64,000 bases of DNA. Source: Ananas comosus. Its lineage: Eukaryota; Streptophyta; Magnoliopsida; Poales; Bromeliaceae. The stretch lies in NCBI RefSeq assembly GCF_001540865.1, contig NC_033629.1:12673607-12737606 (forward strand), read 5' to 3'. The notes beneath the pieces were generated by a model. The model had not been told where the DNA came from. It made no database searches and was given only the letters and a program-made list of their open reading frames with translations. Positions 1-11,255 of the stretch are shown one piece after another (position 1 is the stretch's first letter; each line of letters begins with the position of its first letter). The position numbers and the translations under genes are program-made.

Positions 1-994
1 AAATTATTACTCTTTTTATCTTCCAAAATTAATACAATCATAGATTAGTTTTAGATATTTTATTTTGAAAGAGGAGAAAACAAGTAAGGGTAACTTTTTT
101 TTTTCTTATATTGTTTGGATGAATTTTAAAAACATATATATATATATATATTCTCTCTACTTTTGGTTATGGAAAATTATTTTATTTTTGCTTCGTTTTC
201 TTTCATGCTCTCCTCGATAAAAAGAAATTAATGACTTTCTCTCCTGAAAATTTCGATTTTGTTAGAGGCATATGAAACTTAACTGAACTATGAACTATTT
301 TAAATCGGCTATATATTTTTTTAAATTTTTTTTGATTAAACAGGGGTATACCCTATTTTAACAAAGTCAGAAATTTTTTAAAATTTTGAATCTTACTGTT
401 TAATCTTTTAATTTATTTGATTTTATTTGAAAATTTAAAGATTAGTATTTACTGACAAATTTATAGTTACGAGAGTTGTATGAACTATACTATCTAAGCG
501 TGTGAAAAGATAAACGATGGATTATAATTTTAAAGTCATAAGTGTTGGTGTCCGATTCAAATCAAACAAATTGATAGGTTAAGTAGTAACATCAAAATTT
601 TGTAAGATTCAATAGTCAACTCAAAATGATTCATAATTTAGTTAAAGTATGATTTTTTACTTTCTTTTTTTTTTTAATCTTTCTCTCCTTTAGAATTGAG
701 TGTTGTTGGATTTGGGCCCTGCTCATAACCTTCTTTTCATTAACAATCTGGGTGAATAGCTGAATCAAAAGTGCATCTCTTCCTATGTACATGTGTGATT
801 TGAATTTTACAACTAAGGAGGCAATTATCCTTTTAGATGCCAATATTCTTGTTAGATGAATGGAGAACACTATTAAGATTTGTTTTCTCTATCTTACTGT
901 CTCTTGGGTTTTTTTTCAACCTTAATTTCGCATCTTCTAATTACAATGAAAGTGTTAAAATTTCTAACTGATTATTTTCTGTTATCTGCATCAG
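1..994. other. Non-coding, AT-rich left edge (probable intron or upstream of Yippee-like gene)
   Basis: I see no exon, RNA gene or intact transposon here. The stretch precedes an internal exon of the Yippee-like gene and ends in a plausible acceptor (cag at 992-994), so at least its right part is intron. I looked for the missing 5' coding exon, which should carry the first CxxC zinc pair of the Yippee fold, and did not find it. It probably lies outside the window. Confidence 0.5.
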
Positions 995-2996
995 TCGTTT
1001 CGTAGCTGTCGCGGGAAGGCGTATCTGTTCAATAGCGTGTAAGCTTCCTCGGGACTTTTATTTGAGGCTTAATTGATGTCATGCACACTTTTTCTATGGT
1101 GTAAATTCTGATTCTAAATTGTTTCTGTAACGCCCCCAATAGTCCCACGTCGGATGAGATACTGATTCCGATCAGTTTATATGAGGCCTACACACTAATA
1201 ATAATAACTGGGCTTAAGCATTTTGGGCCGGTGGTTTGGGCCCAACAAGTTATTGTTGCTAGCGGGTCGGGTCGTTGCAATTGGTATCAGAGCCGAATAC
1301 CAGCCGGAAGTGTGAGAACTAAGTGCTATGCGGGACAAAGTGCTACACCAACGGGTTTGGTAGGAGCCACCTCTAGAATCTCACATCGCCTGGTAATGGT
1401 CTTGGTCTGTCTGTCTGTGATCTGGTTTGGACCCGACGAGGACGTCAGGGTCTAAACAGGGGGAGTTTGTAACGCCCCCAATAGTCCCACATCGAATGAG
1501 ATACTGATTCTGATCAGTTTATATGAGGCCTACACACTAATAATAATAACTGGGCTTAACCATTTTGGGCTGGTGGTTTGGGCCCAACGAGTTATTGTTG
1601 CTAACGGGTCGGGTCGTTGCAGTTTCCTATCATATCGATATTTGGGATAACATGGTATCAGAGCTTATCTTAAGTTCCTTCATTCCGTAAGGCGCTTTAT
1701 TGTTTGTGAGAGAGACAGAGTAAAATGTAGTTTTAGGTGTAGATTAACAAAGCTTATTTTTCTGCTAACATGTTTTCCCTTTTCCTTCTTTTTGTTTAGA
1801 TGGTGTTATTGGTAATTTTATTGTTATAGAGATATATGCCTGTGACTATTGCATATTCTGGCTATTCTAGTGCTCAATTTTGTAGAACTATACACCTTTG
1901 CTTTGATCATTTTCATAGGCCATGACAATTATTCGATTAGGTATGAAAAATCTGCTAGTTTATTCGGATTTGGAAATTATGGTTACCTTCCTAAAACTGC
2001 ATTGGCACGTCGAGAACTTCCCTATAAGATTCAGCTACAATACATTTATCTGTTTCTGATAGTCCTATAAATGTGATTAACAAATGGTTTAACAACATAA
2101 AGTGGTGTATAGATTTAAGAGTTTTAACTAGTATTTATTCTTGTAAGCTTTGTTTGCGAGCTCTCGACTACCTTTTTTAGTTTTTTTGTTAGGAATAACC
2201 CACTTCTGGACTACGCCTAAGCTATACTTTGATAATCTTGCCCTTGCTGCTTTCTTGTGGTTTCAGTGGTGTAGTAATGGAAAATACTACCCCATTTGGC
2301 GCCCTGCGGATCGTAAATAGCCTATCTGAGCTTCTTAGAATTAAGAGAAATGTGATAATTTCTTGTTAATAGGCCTGCTGTATTGAGTTTCAGCTGAACA
2401 TTTTGTATGAATTTCAGCACAAATATCACTGTTGGTGACCTTGAAGAGAGAATGATGCTCTCGGGAACGGATACTGTTGCTGATATCTTCTGCTGCTTTT
2501 GTGGCCAAAATGTGGGATGGAAATACGTATGCGTACAGCTCTTTTCTACACTTTTTTCGATTTTTTTTTTATCAGTGAGTAAGCACTGTTACAATCATTC
2601 AGAAGTCAACCAGCATTAGGAAGTTTCATTCGTCAAGGACTCTGATTTATGAGTTAGATTGATCATGATGATCTACGTTGATATCTGCATAAAAAGCTAT
2701 GCGAATTGGCTCAATTTTTTCTGAAACTTTGCTCTCTGTGTTCACGGTTCCTCGGCTGTTCAATCCAGGAGGCGGTGCAGGAGAAATATCAGAAGTACAA
2801 AGAAGGCAAATTCGTTCTCCAGAGGTACTAAAATTTTGGATATTTGGTTCCTTTGAGCAATGCTGGTATAGTTATTTGTATTACATTTTGTAGGGATCGA
2901 ATAGTTGATGGAATTGATTCAGGCTTTGAGATTGACACTTGCTCTGGAGGAAGCAGTCGATATTTAGCGCTTCCTTCGGCTATCAACAATGCATAG
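995..2996 (+). CDS. YPEL-like: Yippee-like zinc-binding protein, 3' part (4 exons visible)
   Basis: Exons 995-1038, 2418-2526, 2769-2824 and 2894-2996 (stop TAG 2994-2996) all have GT-AG borders and join in frame to 103 codons plus stop. The product reads GKAYLFNSV, then TVGDLEERMMLSG, then the second zinc pair in DIFCCFCG (CxxC), then VGWKY and KYQKYKEGKFVLQR. These are hallmark segments of the Yippee fold, a small beta-rich zinc protein related to cereblon/Mis18 folds. The biochemical role of plant Yippee proteins is poorly defined. The N-terminal exon with the first CxxC is not visible, so the gene is partial here. The C-terminal tail after LQR (about 34 residues, Ser/Gly-containing) is longer than in minimal family members. 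The first intron (1039-2417) contains a complete TRIM retrotransposon. The gene is convergent with EF1B gamma. Identity is firm. Whether the copy is intact depends on sequence left of the window. Confidence 0.9.
1126..1621 (+). mobile_element. Complete TRIM (terminal-repeat retrotransposon in miniature)
   Basis: There are two 154-bp direct terminal repeats, 1126-1279 and 1468-1621. Each begins TGTAACGCCCCC and ends CGTTGCA, and by eye they differ at 7 positions. One base after the left repeat is a primer-binding site complementary to initiator tRNA-Met (TGGTATCAGAGC, 1282-1293). A polypurine tract (AAACAGGGGGAGTT, 1454-1467) abuts the right repeat. A 5-bp target duplication, GTTTC, flanks the element at 1121-1125 and 1622-1626. 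The interior is only 188 bp with no gag-pol coding capacity, which defines a TRIM. It sits in a Yippee intron in sense orientation. The repeats lack the 5S rRNA-like block that marks Cassandra elements. The AGTCCCAC and TTTGGGCC motifs resemble other plant TRIM families. Confidence 0.95.
1653..1664 (+). mobile_element. Second retroelement primer-binding site, probable older nested remnant
   Basis: TGGTATCAGAGC, the initiator tRNA-Met primer site, recurs 27 bp past the TRIM target duplication and follows the LTR-like ending ATAACA. The TRIM therefore seems to have landed inside the tail of an older element's 5' LTR. No matching second LTR, polypurine tract or coding region was found downstream, so only a fragment is inferred. 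Confidence 0.5.
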
Positions 2997-3782
2997 CTTG
3001 TCAACAAATTTCCAAGTATTGTACATGCTTCTAAAATGTGCAGCGACTTGAATTCTAAACTCTTGACTAACCATATTTTCTCTTTTTTCTCCCCTCCAGT
3101 TTTGTAGTATATTATGCAATGAGAAAGTTTGTACAGGTGATGCTATATTGAGTTTCTGTATCCAACTAACTATTATGTAAATTGTCAAATCTACAATGCT
3201 TATCATGATCTTAAACATTTACACCACAGTTTAGAGGCTTTTTTCTTGTGCAAGATTTTCCTCGCTATTAATGCTTGATTAACACATCTTTTTTCATGGT
3301 TTTGAATATCGTAAATCTTCAGTAATTCATTGATGAGGCAAACAAATACATCTGCTAAAAAAATTTTAAAAAAATGCAGGTATAGTGTAACATTTAGTCT
3401 TGAAAAATCACAGCTGCGAGAAACTTACAACAGACAAAAATCAAACTCATTCAGGTTGTAATGTAAGAGCATTAAGAAAAGGAACTCTTAACAAAAACAT
3501 CAATCTATTTTAGCCCAACATGTAGATCCATAACAATTAGTCCTCGTACAATTCCAAAATAAACAAATTCATCACACAAACAACTAGGAAAACAAGAGTA
3601 CAGTACCAAGACAGCAATGTTTTCGATTCACAAAACTTCGGGCAACCGATGCATGTAAACATGACAGAAAAAATGAAACCCTAAAACCAGTTGCTGGAGC
3701 TATAATCAGACTGAAGTGATACAAGCCCCAGCATAATCATAAAGATTCAATTGGTTATAGGTGCGAATCAAAAGATTGGGTT
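2997..3782. other. Intergenic tail-to-tail spacer
   Basis: This AT-rich DNA lies between the convergent Yippee-like and EF1B gamma genes. It should hold both 3' UTRs and polyadenylation signals. I see no gene or transposon in it. Confidence 0.6.
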
Positions 3783-6403
3783 TTACTTGAAGCACTTGGC
3801 GTCCAACAAGGCCTCGCCCTCGAAGGGCTCGTGGTCCTCGATCATTTGACTGACCCGCTCCTTTTGTTCCTCGTCGTTGATGTCGACCTTCCTCCAGTCG
3901 TAGAGCTCCATGTCGTAGACCTCATCGAGCACAAACTTTGGGATGTCCTGACCCCGGAAGAGCCACAGCCCCTTCACCTTGAAGGGCGGCTCAGAGCCGA
4001 TCACCAGCATCTTTCCGAATGCATACTTGCGGGCCAAATCCATCCTTTGAAGGAAACCACCAACCTTGTTCAGTGTGACAAACGAGACCGTGTTCTCATC
4101 GTTGTACTTGTAGTCACAGAACCACAGAGAATAACCTTCTGGGTCATACATATCCCAAAATCCTGGAAAGATTTCAAACCAGTAAATAGATTATAGTCAT
4201 TAATTAACTTGAAATCTATAAGTGAATAATTGGAAAATTGTAATTATCATCAGTGGACTGATGGACCAAATGAACACGAAGTACCTTTGATGGCAACCTC
4301 CCGGAAGTTGGTTTTTGTGTTGGAATACAGCCTCTTCCACTCATCTAATATCATCTTGCTGGGAGGCAGCAAATCAAGAGGATTTTTTGGCTTGGGCTTG
4401 GGCGCCTCCTCTTCTTCCTCGGCCGCCGCCTCTACTTTAGGCTTTGCGGGCTCTTTCTTGGGTTCTTTCTTAGCCTCCTTTGGTTTAGCAGGCTCGGCCG
4501 GCTTCTTTTGTGATGGGATGGAAGGAACGGAGTCAACCTGCTTTACCTCACCCATCACCTTAACGAAATTTGGTTGATTGACCATTGTCCAAAAGTACCT
4601 CTCTACATGAGGGAATTCCGAAGTAAAACTCTTGGTCAAAATGCGAACAATACCGTAGTATAAGTTGCACGTCATCACAATATCAGCCAAAGTCACGGAA
4701 TGCCCAACAAGGTAAGTGTTCGCAGCGAGATGAGTATTCAGAGCACCTAGGGCCCTCTTAAGACCAGATATGGCAAGCTCCTCACTCTATTAAGAAGAAG
4801 TTCTTCAGTATATACTCTACAGAAACATCATATAAACAAAATATGATAATAGGATATTCAGTTTGGAACTTACCAAAGGAATATGCGGAACGAATCCAAG
4901 TCTTGGATACAGCCATCTGCCAATATTTGGATCGATCTCCGATGATGCAAAGTCCATCCATTGCTCGATGCGGGCCTGAAATCATGTGACCCATCATAAT
5001 GACAAGAAAAGTGATAAGCTTAAAATGCATAACAGAAAACTAGGTCTCTGAGTGAAAAAAAAAAAAACATAAATATCTTAATAGCAACAAAGAGTAATTA
5101 CATATTCTATGAGTGAAGAACCATAAAGAGGGTTGTCAGCCTTCAAGCGCGTAACTGCAACAGGTAAGATAGAAAGTAAGAAACTAGCATCAAATCAAAC
5201 ATCTCTGTATCAAAAAATTTCCAGAAAAGAATAGCGCATACCATAACGAGCAATTGCATTACTCTCAAAAATGGGACCATCAGGTGTTTCCAGTACAGGA
5301 ATCTACAATAACATTAATCTCGGAAGTCAATATGAGGAAGTACATGCAACAAACAATTATGAAGTTCTTTGTTTGATAAATCTTGTGCACCTTCCCAAGG
5401 GGGTTCATCTTAAGAAACTCGGGAGTTTTATTGGAAACACCCATTTCAAAATTCTTCACCAGCTCAACCTGAACACCACTGTACTCCGCCGCAATAAGTG
5501 CCTTTAAGGCATTTTTATTTCCGCTTCCAGCATGCAAGACCTATGAAATACATTAGCAGTTAACAATTTAATTCCAATATAAGAGAAGATAAACAACCAC
5601 AATCAATCACAAAAAAACATGAGAATACGCCATTTAGGCATTGCAGGGTGTAGATTTCTTGAAGGAATGGCAACTAATTTGCACTGGATTACTTGTCTTT
5701 AGAATCCTCAGAGGTAAAAAACTACAAATTAATATAAAATCGATTGAGACTTGATGAATTTACATCACAAAATGCCTGGGTTGGGATTTCAGATCCAATT
5801 AACCAAATTAAATAATAGGAAAATGTAAGCCATAAATAGATTAAGATGAATGGAAAAGTTTACCCCAATCAAGTCTAAGAGTCTAGACTGATCAATCAAT
5901 AGTAAATAAAGGCCAAATTTGGTCCAAACAACTGCTACATAATAGGAAATTCTACAGCTTTCATACAAACAAAATATCACTAATTGTGTTTCAATTTAAT
6001 CCTAAATTTGGAAATCATAGGTATTTTGCATTTTCCATGTTATGAAAATCATGAATACTAACCATAATTTGTTTTTTAATTGGTTTATTAGTATATTGAC
6101 CTGACCAACAACACATGAGGGTACGAACAAATTTACTCATACATATCAACATAATTGAAGTACTTAAATTAATCATGATACAGCTATAAGAAAACGCAAT
6201 CTACAAATGCTTCATCTAGCTATTTCCTGCCTTAAAAAAATGAAATTTTTCATTCCCCAAATTAGCAACTACCATAGAGAAATCATAACACTCCAAGATC
6301 TGACCTGTAACTCGACAAATTGCATTGAACAACAAAATTACTAAATGTACAAAATAATGGTCTAATTCAAGCATTTAGCAACTTAAAAACTCACCAAAGC
6401 CAT
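3783..6403 (-). CDS. EF1Bgamma: Translation elongation factor 1B subunit gamma (eEF1Bgamma), 418 aa
   Basis: This is the structural subunit of the cytosolic eEF1B complex, which recycles eEF1A-GDP by anchoring the nucleotide-exchange subunits. Coding exons in transcript order are 6403-6395, 5540-5391, 5302-5242, 5154-5102, 4975-4874, 4786-4285 and 4162-3783. They sum to 1257 nt (418 aa plus TAA), within the plant family range. An N-terminal glutathione-S-transferase-like region occupies about residues 1-205 (NPLGKIPVLETPDGP, then ESNAIARY and VGHSVTLADI). A Lys/Pro/Glu-rich hinge spans about 206-261. The conserved C-terminal EF1G domain (about 262-418) has FWDMYDPEGYSLWF, KVGGFLQRMDLARKYAFGK and the terminal GEALLDAKCFK. 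The first coding exon holds only three codons (MAL) and is followed by an 854-bp intron, a common layout for highly expressed plant genes. All borders are GT-AG. No damage is visible. Confidence 0.97.
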
Positions 6404-6660
6404 GGAATCGATCGCGCGTTTCTCCTCGGTCTTCGATCTGCACAAACCACAAGAGAAACAAAGAGTTCAATAACTTATAAGGACTAGAAACCCTAAGAGA
6501 TCGAAGGCTTAGGATGGAGATTACTCGAAGAGAGAGGAAGGGCGCGGCGGCGCTCGCAACAAACCCTAGAAGAGAGCGAGAGAGAGAGAGAGAGAGAGAG
6601 AGATAAGCCCTAGTGTAAGAGGCGCTCTTTATCGAATTCTCTAGGGCGCATGGGTCTCGC
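6404..6660 (-). promoter_or_regulatory. 5' leader/promoter-proximal region of EF1B gamma: telo boxes and GA/CT tract
   Basis: Upstream of the start codon lie two AAACCCTA telo boxes (6488-6496 and 6561-6569, plus-strand notation) and a related AGCCCTAG at about 6605-6612. There is also a (GA)n run at about 6572-6602, which reads as a CT-rich leader on the transcript strand. Telo boxes are known in plant promoters of translation genes. The transcription start is not determined. Confidence 0.6.
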
Positions 6661-9043
6661 AGGAGAGTCCGATCCACCGTTCGTTATCGCATTACTTGGT
6701 ATTGACGGTCCTGATTGATTTTGATCAGTGTACAGTACTATGGATGCGTTGTAAATTACAAACACCTCCTAAACTGTAAATAATTGGCAAATAGCCCCTT
6801 TAAACTTAAACTTTTAACAACTAGTCCTCTTTGATTGAATAGTTCGATAAACCAACGAACACTCATTCTCAGTGCGTATTGTACATGCGTACCTTTCTAT
6901 TCTAACACTTGAAAAAATTAACCTAAAATCAAAAGATGAATTTTCTCTAATTCTTCAACCCAATATATATAGAAAAGATCAATTTCTTTTTGTACTTTAA
7001 AAGCTTTATAAGATAATTCTTTAGACATGTTATCAACGTTTCTTCAATCAGTAAAATTTTTTTTAAAAAAAAAACAGGTCAATTAAACTATTTGATAATG
7101 TACGAGAGAGTGTAGTTGTTAAAATTGAAAATTTAGAATAGTATAACTGGGGGCCCATCTTATGTATAAATTTCGGCTTGTTATTGTGTGGTGGGGCTCA
7201 GCAATAGTGGATTCTATAATTTGTTCTCGTGCATACGAAAGAACAGTAAAGAAAAGTGTTTAAATCAAAATGGCAAGAACCAATTTGCAAGGCCAGTGTA
7301 GTTAGGAATTAATTATACACATTTACCCTGTCGATAAAGTCGATCGAGCACCTATCATGCCATGCTAGTGAAATATCCTACGCGACGCGATATGCAGATA
7401 ATTGAAATATAGATACTTCATAATTGTTGAGAATATGACAGCCGGTGATGGCACCGCGAGTCGTCATTGTGAAGGACGCATGAGTAGCTGTGAATAGGGG
7501 CCGGAGGACTCCGAGCGGGGAGCGACAAAAAAAGGGAGAGAAAAAGAAAAACTTAAAATCATACATTGAGAAATTCATAACTGCTCTGTAAAAAGTGTAA
7601 GGGAAGAGAGAGAAACACCTTAATTTGTTGGTTCAGGAGATAAAAAAAAAAAAAGAGATGGAGGAAAAAAAAAAGAAGAGAGAAAGAGGTTTGAAAAAAG
7701 TCGTTGTGAGAGAGAAAATAGTTTTACTAAATCAAAAAAGAATAAAAAAATTAAAAGTAATAGTAAGTCTCACTACCCTCAAATCCATGTGGATTTAGTC
7801 ATAAAAATTTATGTATAAATAAATAAAGTATAGAGTTATAGATTGCGACGACGGCTGACGTGTCATACGCAAAATGACTCACGTAAATAGTCTGTTTGTA
7901 TGTGCGCGACATAAGGCGTATATTCGAAAATATTTCAGCTCGACTTGTAATGTATATATATACACACGGGCGATGTGGGGGCAAAAGTGAAACGTCATAT
8001 GAAGAAGCGTATTTAGAAAAATGAGAAAAAAAAAAGAAGAGCAACAGTGGGTTAAAAAAGGCTTAACATTACAAAAATAAAAATAGGTGGGTATCATTTT
8101 ACAAATTAAATGACCTTAAGTTAATACGAATCAAAAAGTTCACATATTACAATCCCAAGGTTCACACACATTTGGAAGTTCTCAGTAGAGTCTTTTTTCC
8201 CTACATGCCACAATAATAAATAGTAAAACATGCACGTTAAACTAAAGAGGAAAAAAAATAAATTTTTTAAACAATTATAATACATTAAATTTATCTCAAA
8301 ATAATCATATTATTATGCCAAACAAGATAAAAAAAAACGTTAAATAAAAAACAAAATAATTATTACATATAAAAATCATGTTTTAAGAACATAATTGTGT
8401 ATAATATTGAGATATTTGATGCATGGAATGCTTAAAAATTTTATGTGATAAAAAAAAACTTTCTAAATAGAAACACGAACCCGAAATTTCCGGCAACATC
8501 AAGTCAATGACCGACTACTGTAACCCATCCATGCATCTAATCATCTAATCATTTTAAACAAAATTATAATACACTCAAAAAAAAAAAAAAAAAAAAAAAA
8601 ACCTTACCTGGAAATACTATGTAACAGTCGGATCATTTTAATTTCCCACCTCTAAACGATTCCTCCGTTCTCTCCCCATACCATCTAACCTACTGCGCGC
8701 AGCAGCAGCAGCAGCCAACAAAAAAACAAAAGAAAAAAAAAAAAAAAAGCTGCCGGCCATAGCACTTATCGCAACACAGCGGCACGACGCAGGCGGCGGC
8801 GCTCGTTGGAGGTCGAACGGCAGCCCTTCCCCACCGTCACCGTACCGCAGCTGCAGCTTCATGTCGCGCGCCCGATCCGCCCCAGATACGCTGTACCTAT
8901 TAATAAAAAATATTAAAATCCGTTCTCTCCAAAGTATAAAATATTAGGAATATCGGAAAAGTCGTAACACTTTATCGATAATATAATTATTCATTCTAGC
9001 ATTTGTTCGCAAACAAATTATTAGAGAGATATACTGATAATAT
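6661..9043. other. Intergenic region, no gene recognised
   Basis: This stretch is mostly AT-rich with homopolymers (a long poly-A near 8577-8600). A GC-rich island at about 8640-8880 contains a (GCA)n run. It has a short minus-strand open frame without recognisable motifs, which I do not call a gene. No tRNA or complete transposon was found. Confidence 0.5.
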
Positions 9044-9433
9044 TCATACCGTCGAGCGCCGAGAGCGGTGGACGCGGAGAGGACGAGGGGGAGGGGGCCC
9101 ACCACCACGGAGAAGGGATAGGGGAGGTTGAGATCGAGGCGAGAGGAGGAGGAGGAGGCGCGGCGGCGGCGGCGGAGGAGAGGGAGGGGGAGGGGAGCGA
9201 GGGAAGTTGGTCTTGGCCTTGTCGCCGCGGAGGGAGCGGGCGGCGTGGTCGTAGGCGAGCGCGGCCTCCTCGGGCGTGTCGAAGGTGCCGAGCCACACCC
9301 GCGTCTTCTTCCACGGGTCCCGGATCTCCGCCGCGTACCTCCCCCACGGCCTCTTCCGAACCCCCCTGTAATGCACCTCCCCCATTCCCCCTCCCCCTCC
9401 CCCTCCTACACTGCACGCTCCTCTCGAACCCAT
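9044..9433 (-). CDS. AP2/ERF transcription factor, EAR-type repressor; frame break after AP2 suspected
   Basis: The ATG at 9433 opens an apparently intronless frame of 129 codons. After a Gly run, one AP2/ERF DNA-binding domain covers about residues 20-78: [18 protein letters not shown], then [19 protein letters not shown] and KAKTNFP. Ala and Asp stand at the positions typical of ERF (not DREB) members, which bind GCC-box promoters. Beyond the domain this frame becomes low-complexity Pro/Leu and ends without a known motif. In another frame of the same strand, 9121-9138 encodes LDLNLP, the EAR repression motif that usually ends group VIII ERFs, followed by about 30 more open codons. A one-base offset in the GGC/GAG repeat tract (about 9139-9200) would join the two. 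That offset is either a sequencing/assembly error or a real frameshift. The AP2 part is certain. The true C-terminus is not. Confidence 0.8.
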   Translation of the reverse strand: MGSRGACSVGGGGGGGMGEVHYRGVRKRPWGRYAAEIRDPWKKTRVWLGTFDTPEEAALAYDHAARSLRGDKAKTNFPRSPPPPSPPPPPPRLLLLLSPRSQPPLSLLRGGGPPPPRPLRVHRSRRSTV

Positions 9434-9724
9434 TCTCACATACACGCGATGAACAAACGAAGCCTTAAAGAATCTAAGAATTATTATTATTATTATTGTT
9501 ATTATGGACGGATATGAACATGAATATGACGATGCTGTGAATGTATAGTGAAAAAAAAATAAGGCGGGAGGTGGCAATATTGGAGGAGAATCATTCACAG
9601 GTCGGGGCTGCAGGACTGCAGGCAGGGAGGGGGGAGCCGCCGCACGATTTGACGCGTCGCAGGCAGGAGGCAGCTGCTCATGTGACTCCGCTTTTTCTCA
9701 CGCGACTGACGTCAGCCCTACCGC

Positions 9725-9768
<44 letters not shown>

Positions 9769-10638
9769 CTCTCTCTCTCTTCTCCACACCGGCCGTACGG
9801 TCTGACCAGCGGCGCCTGCCATCATTTTCTTTCTCCCTCTTTTCTCCCCTTCTCTTTTTTGTTTGACTCTTTTGCCCTTGTCTCCTCGAAGAAAGAGTAC
9901 AAACACAGATTTTGTGTGGACCGGCGCCTCTACACTAACAAGTCCCACCTTAACAAAAAAAGAAAAAAAAGAATACAACAGTTATATTACCAATACAGTA
10001 TCTCAAACTAATCAAATATATTTTAGATTTTACCCGTTCCATTATAATTCATAAAAAAATTATTTTTATTATATTTTTTTTAAAAAAAAAGTGATTGGCT
10101 GGTTATAAATAGTAGAGTGTAGCTGCTATGTAGTAGGCTTCCTCCCAGTCTAGCGACACTTTCGAATAATATAAGTTTAGTCATGTTAAAAATTAAGTTG
10201 GGTAAAAATAAAAATATTAGTAAATATAATATTGAGATAAAAATTTATGATTGTCTACTATATTTCTTTGGTGTTTTCATATTAAGTGCTTAATACGGTT
10301 TATAAATTGGTGCGTCTTAGCATGATTAAAAAGATTTATAAATTATTTTATACTAATAGTTTTTCAATATATAAACCGTATTAATTTAAAATTTAGAATA
10401 TAATTTTGTAAAGAAAAATAAGAATAGATAGTTCACGCAATAATAATTTGGGAGGAGACATGGACGGTGTTGCAGTAAAGGAGGTAGCCGAGTACGTGTC
10501 GCGCCGAGGAGCGACGAGAGGAGAGAGAGAGAGGGGTATGTCGATGTCGTATGTGTTAATGTTAGAGAGAGAAAGAAAGAGAAACAGTGGAGGTGAGAGA
10601 GTAGGGTGAGGGGGCTTCGCCTGTTGTCTGAGGCCCCC
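9434..10638. other. ERF upstream region with TC microsatellite
   Basis: This region holds a (TTA)n run near 9481-9505, a long (CT)n microsatellite at about 9729-9781, a GC-rich patch at 9600-9720 and AT-rich DNA beyond 9950. I see no gene. Confidence 0.5.
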
Positions 10639-10812
10639 CCACGTGGAGCGCAGCGGTGCCGTGTCGTGGGGCGGGAGACCGCACGCGTGTGGCCACACGG
10701 CACGTGTGTGATTCTTTTATTATCTTTCTCTCTCTCTATCTACATTTAACTGCTATTTTATGACGTGTGGACCCCACAGACAAACCTCTCTTGCACCACG
10801 TGCACCACGTCA
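10639..10812. promoter_or_regulatory. Cluster of ACGT-core (G-box/ABRE-like) motifs
   Basis: Five ACGT cores fall within 174 bp: CCACGTGG (10639-10646), GCACGTGT (10700-10707), TGACGTGT (10761-10768), CCACGTGC (10796-10803) and CCACGTCA (10805-10812). ACGT cores with CACGTG context are known bZIP/bHLH sites, including ABA-response elements. The cluster lies about 1.2-1.4 kb upstream of the ERF start codon at 9433. Its link to that gene is inference. Confidence 0.45.
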
Positions 10813-10899
10813 GCCCGTTCACCGGACTAGCTCCTTTCTCGTCCTCTTCTCAGTTCGACTACATGTGCATCAATAATTGTCTTACACTATTAAATTAAA

Positions 10900-11255
10900 A
10901 AAAAAATTTCAAATACGATTCTGTAATTTTATATTTTTTTATTTTAGTATTCTGTAATTTAAAATATGTTAATTTAATACCATATGATTTTATTTTTTTT
11001 ATTATTAATTTTAGTAATTTTTTTCGTTAAATCAGTGACAAAATTAAAACTAAAGAGTACTAAAATGAATATGCTATAAATTTTGGTGGAATATCTGAAG
11101 TTTTTTTATATATAATTTAATGAAATATTAATGAAAAAGCCGACGAAAAGATAAAAATAAAATCACAGGACACTAACTTGATACACTTTAAACCACATTG
11201 CACTAAAATGAGAAAGTATAAAACCACGGGACGGTATTTGAAGTTTACTCTAAAA
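10900..11255. mobile_element. Long-TIR MITE, family copy A
   Basis: The left end (TTTCAAATACGATTCTGTAA) and the reverse complement of the right end (ACTTCAAATACCGTCCCGTGG) share a long imperfect inverted similarity with the spaced order CTTTCTCATTTTAGT, GTGGTTTAAAGTGTAT, TCCTGTGATTTTATTTTT. There is no coding capacity. The same ends recur at 21179-21500 and 49805-50152. Target duplication not resolved. Confidence 0.7.

Noticed and set aside
1126..1621. Cassandra-type TRIM with a 5S rRNA-like domain
   Set aside because: The repeats show no 5S A/C-box block; they fit other TRIM families better.
3831..4577. Plus-strand open frames opposite EF1B gamma
   Set aside because: Antisense shadows of well-supported conserved exons.
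8638..8862. Short minus-strand open frame in a GC-rich island
   Set aside because: No domain, no homology I recognise, composition driven by GCA and A runs.
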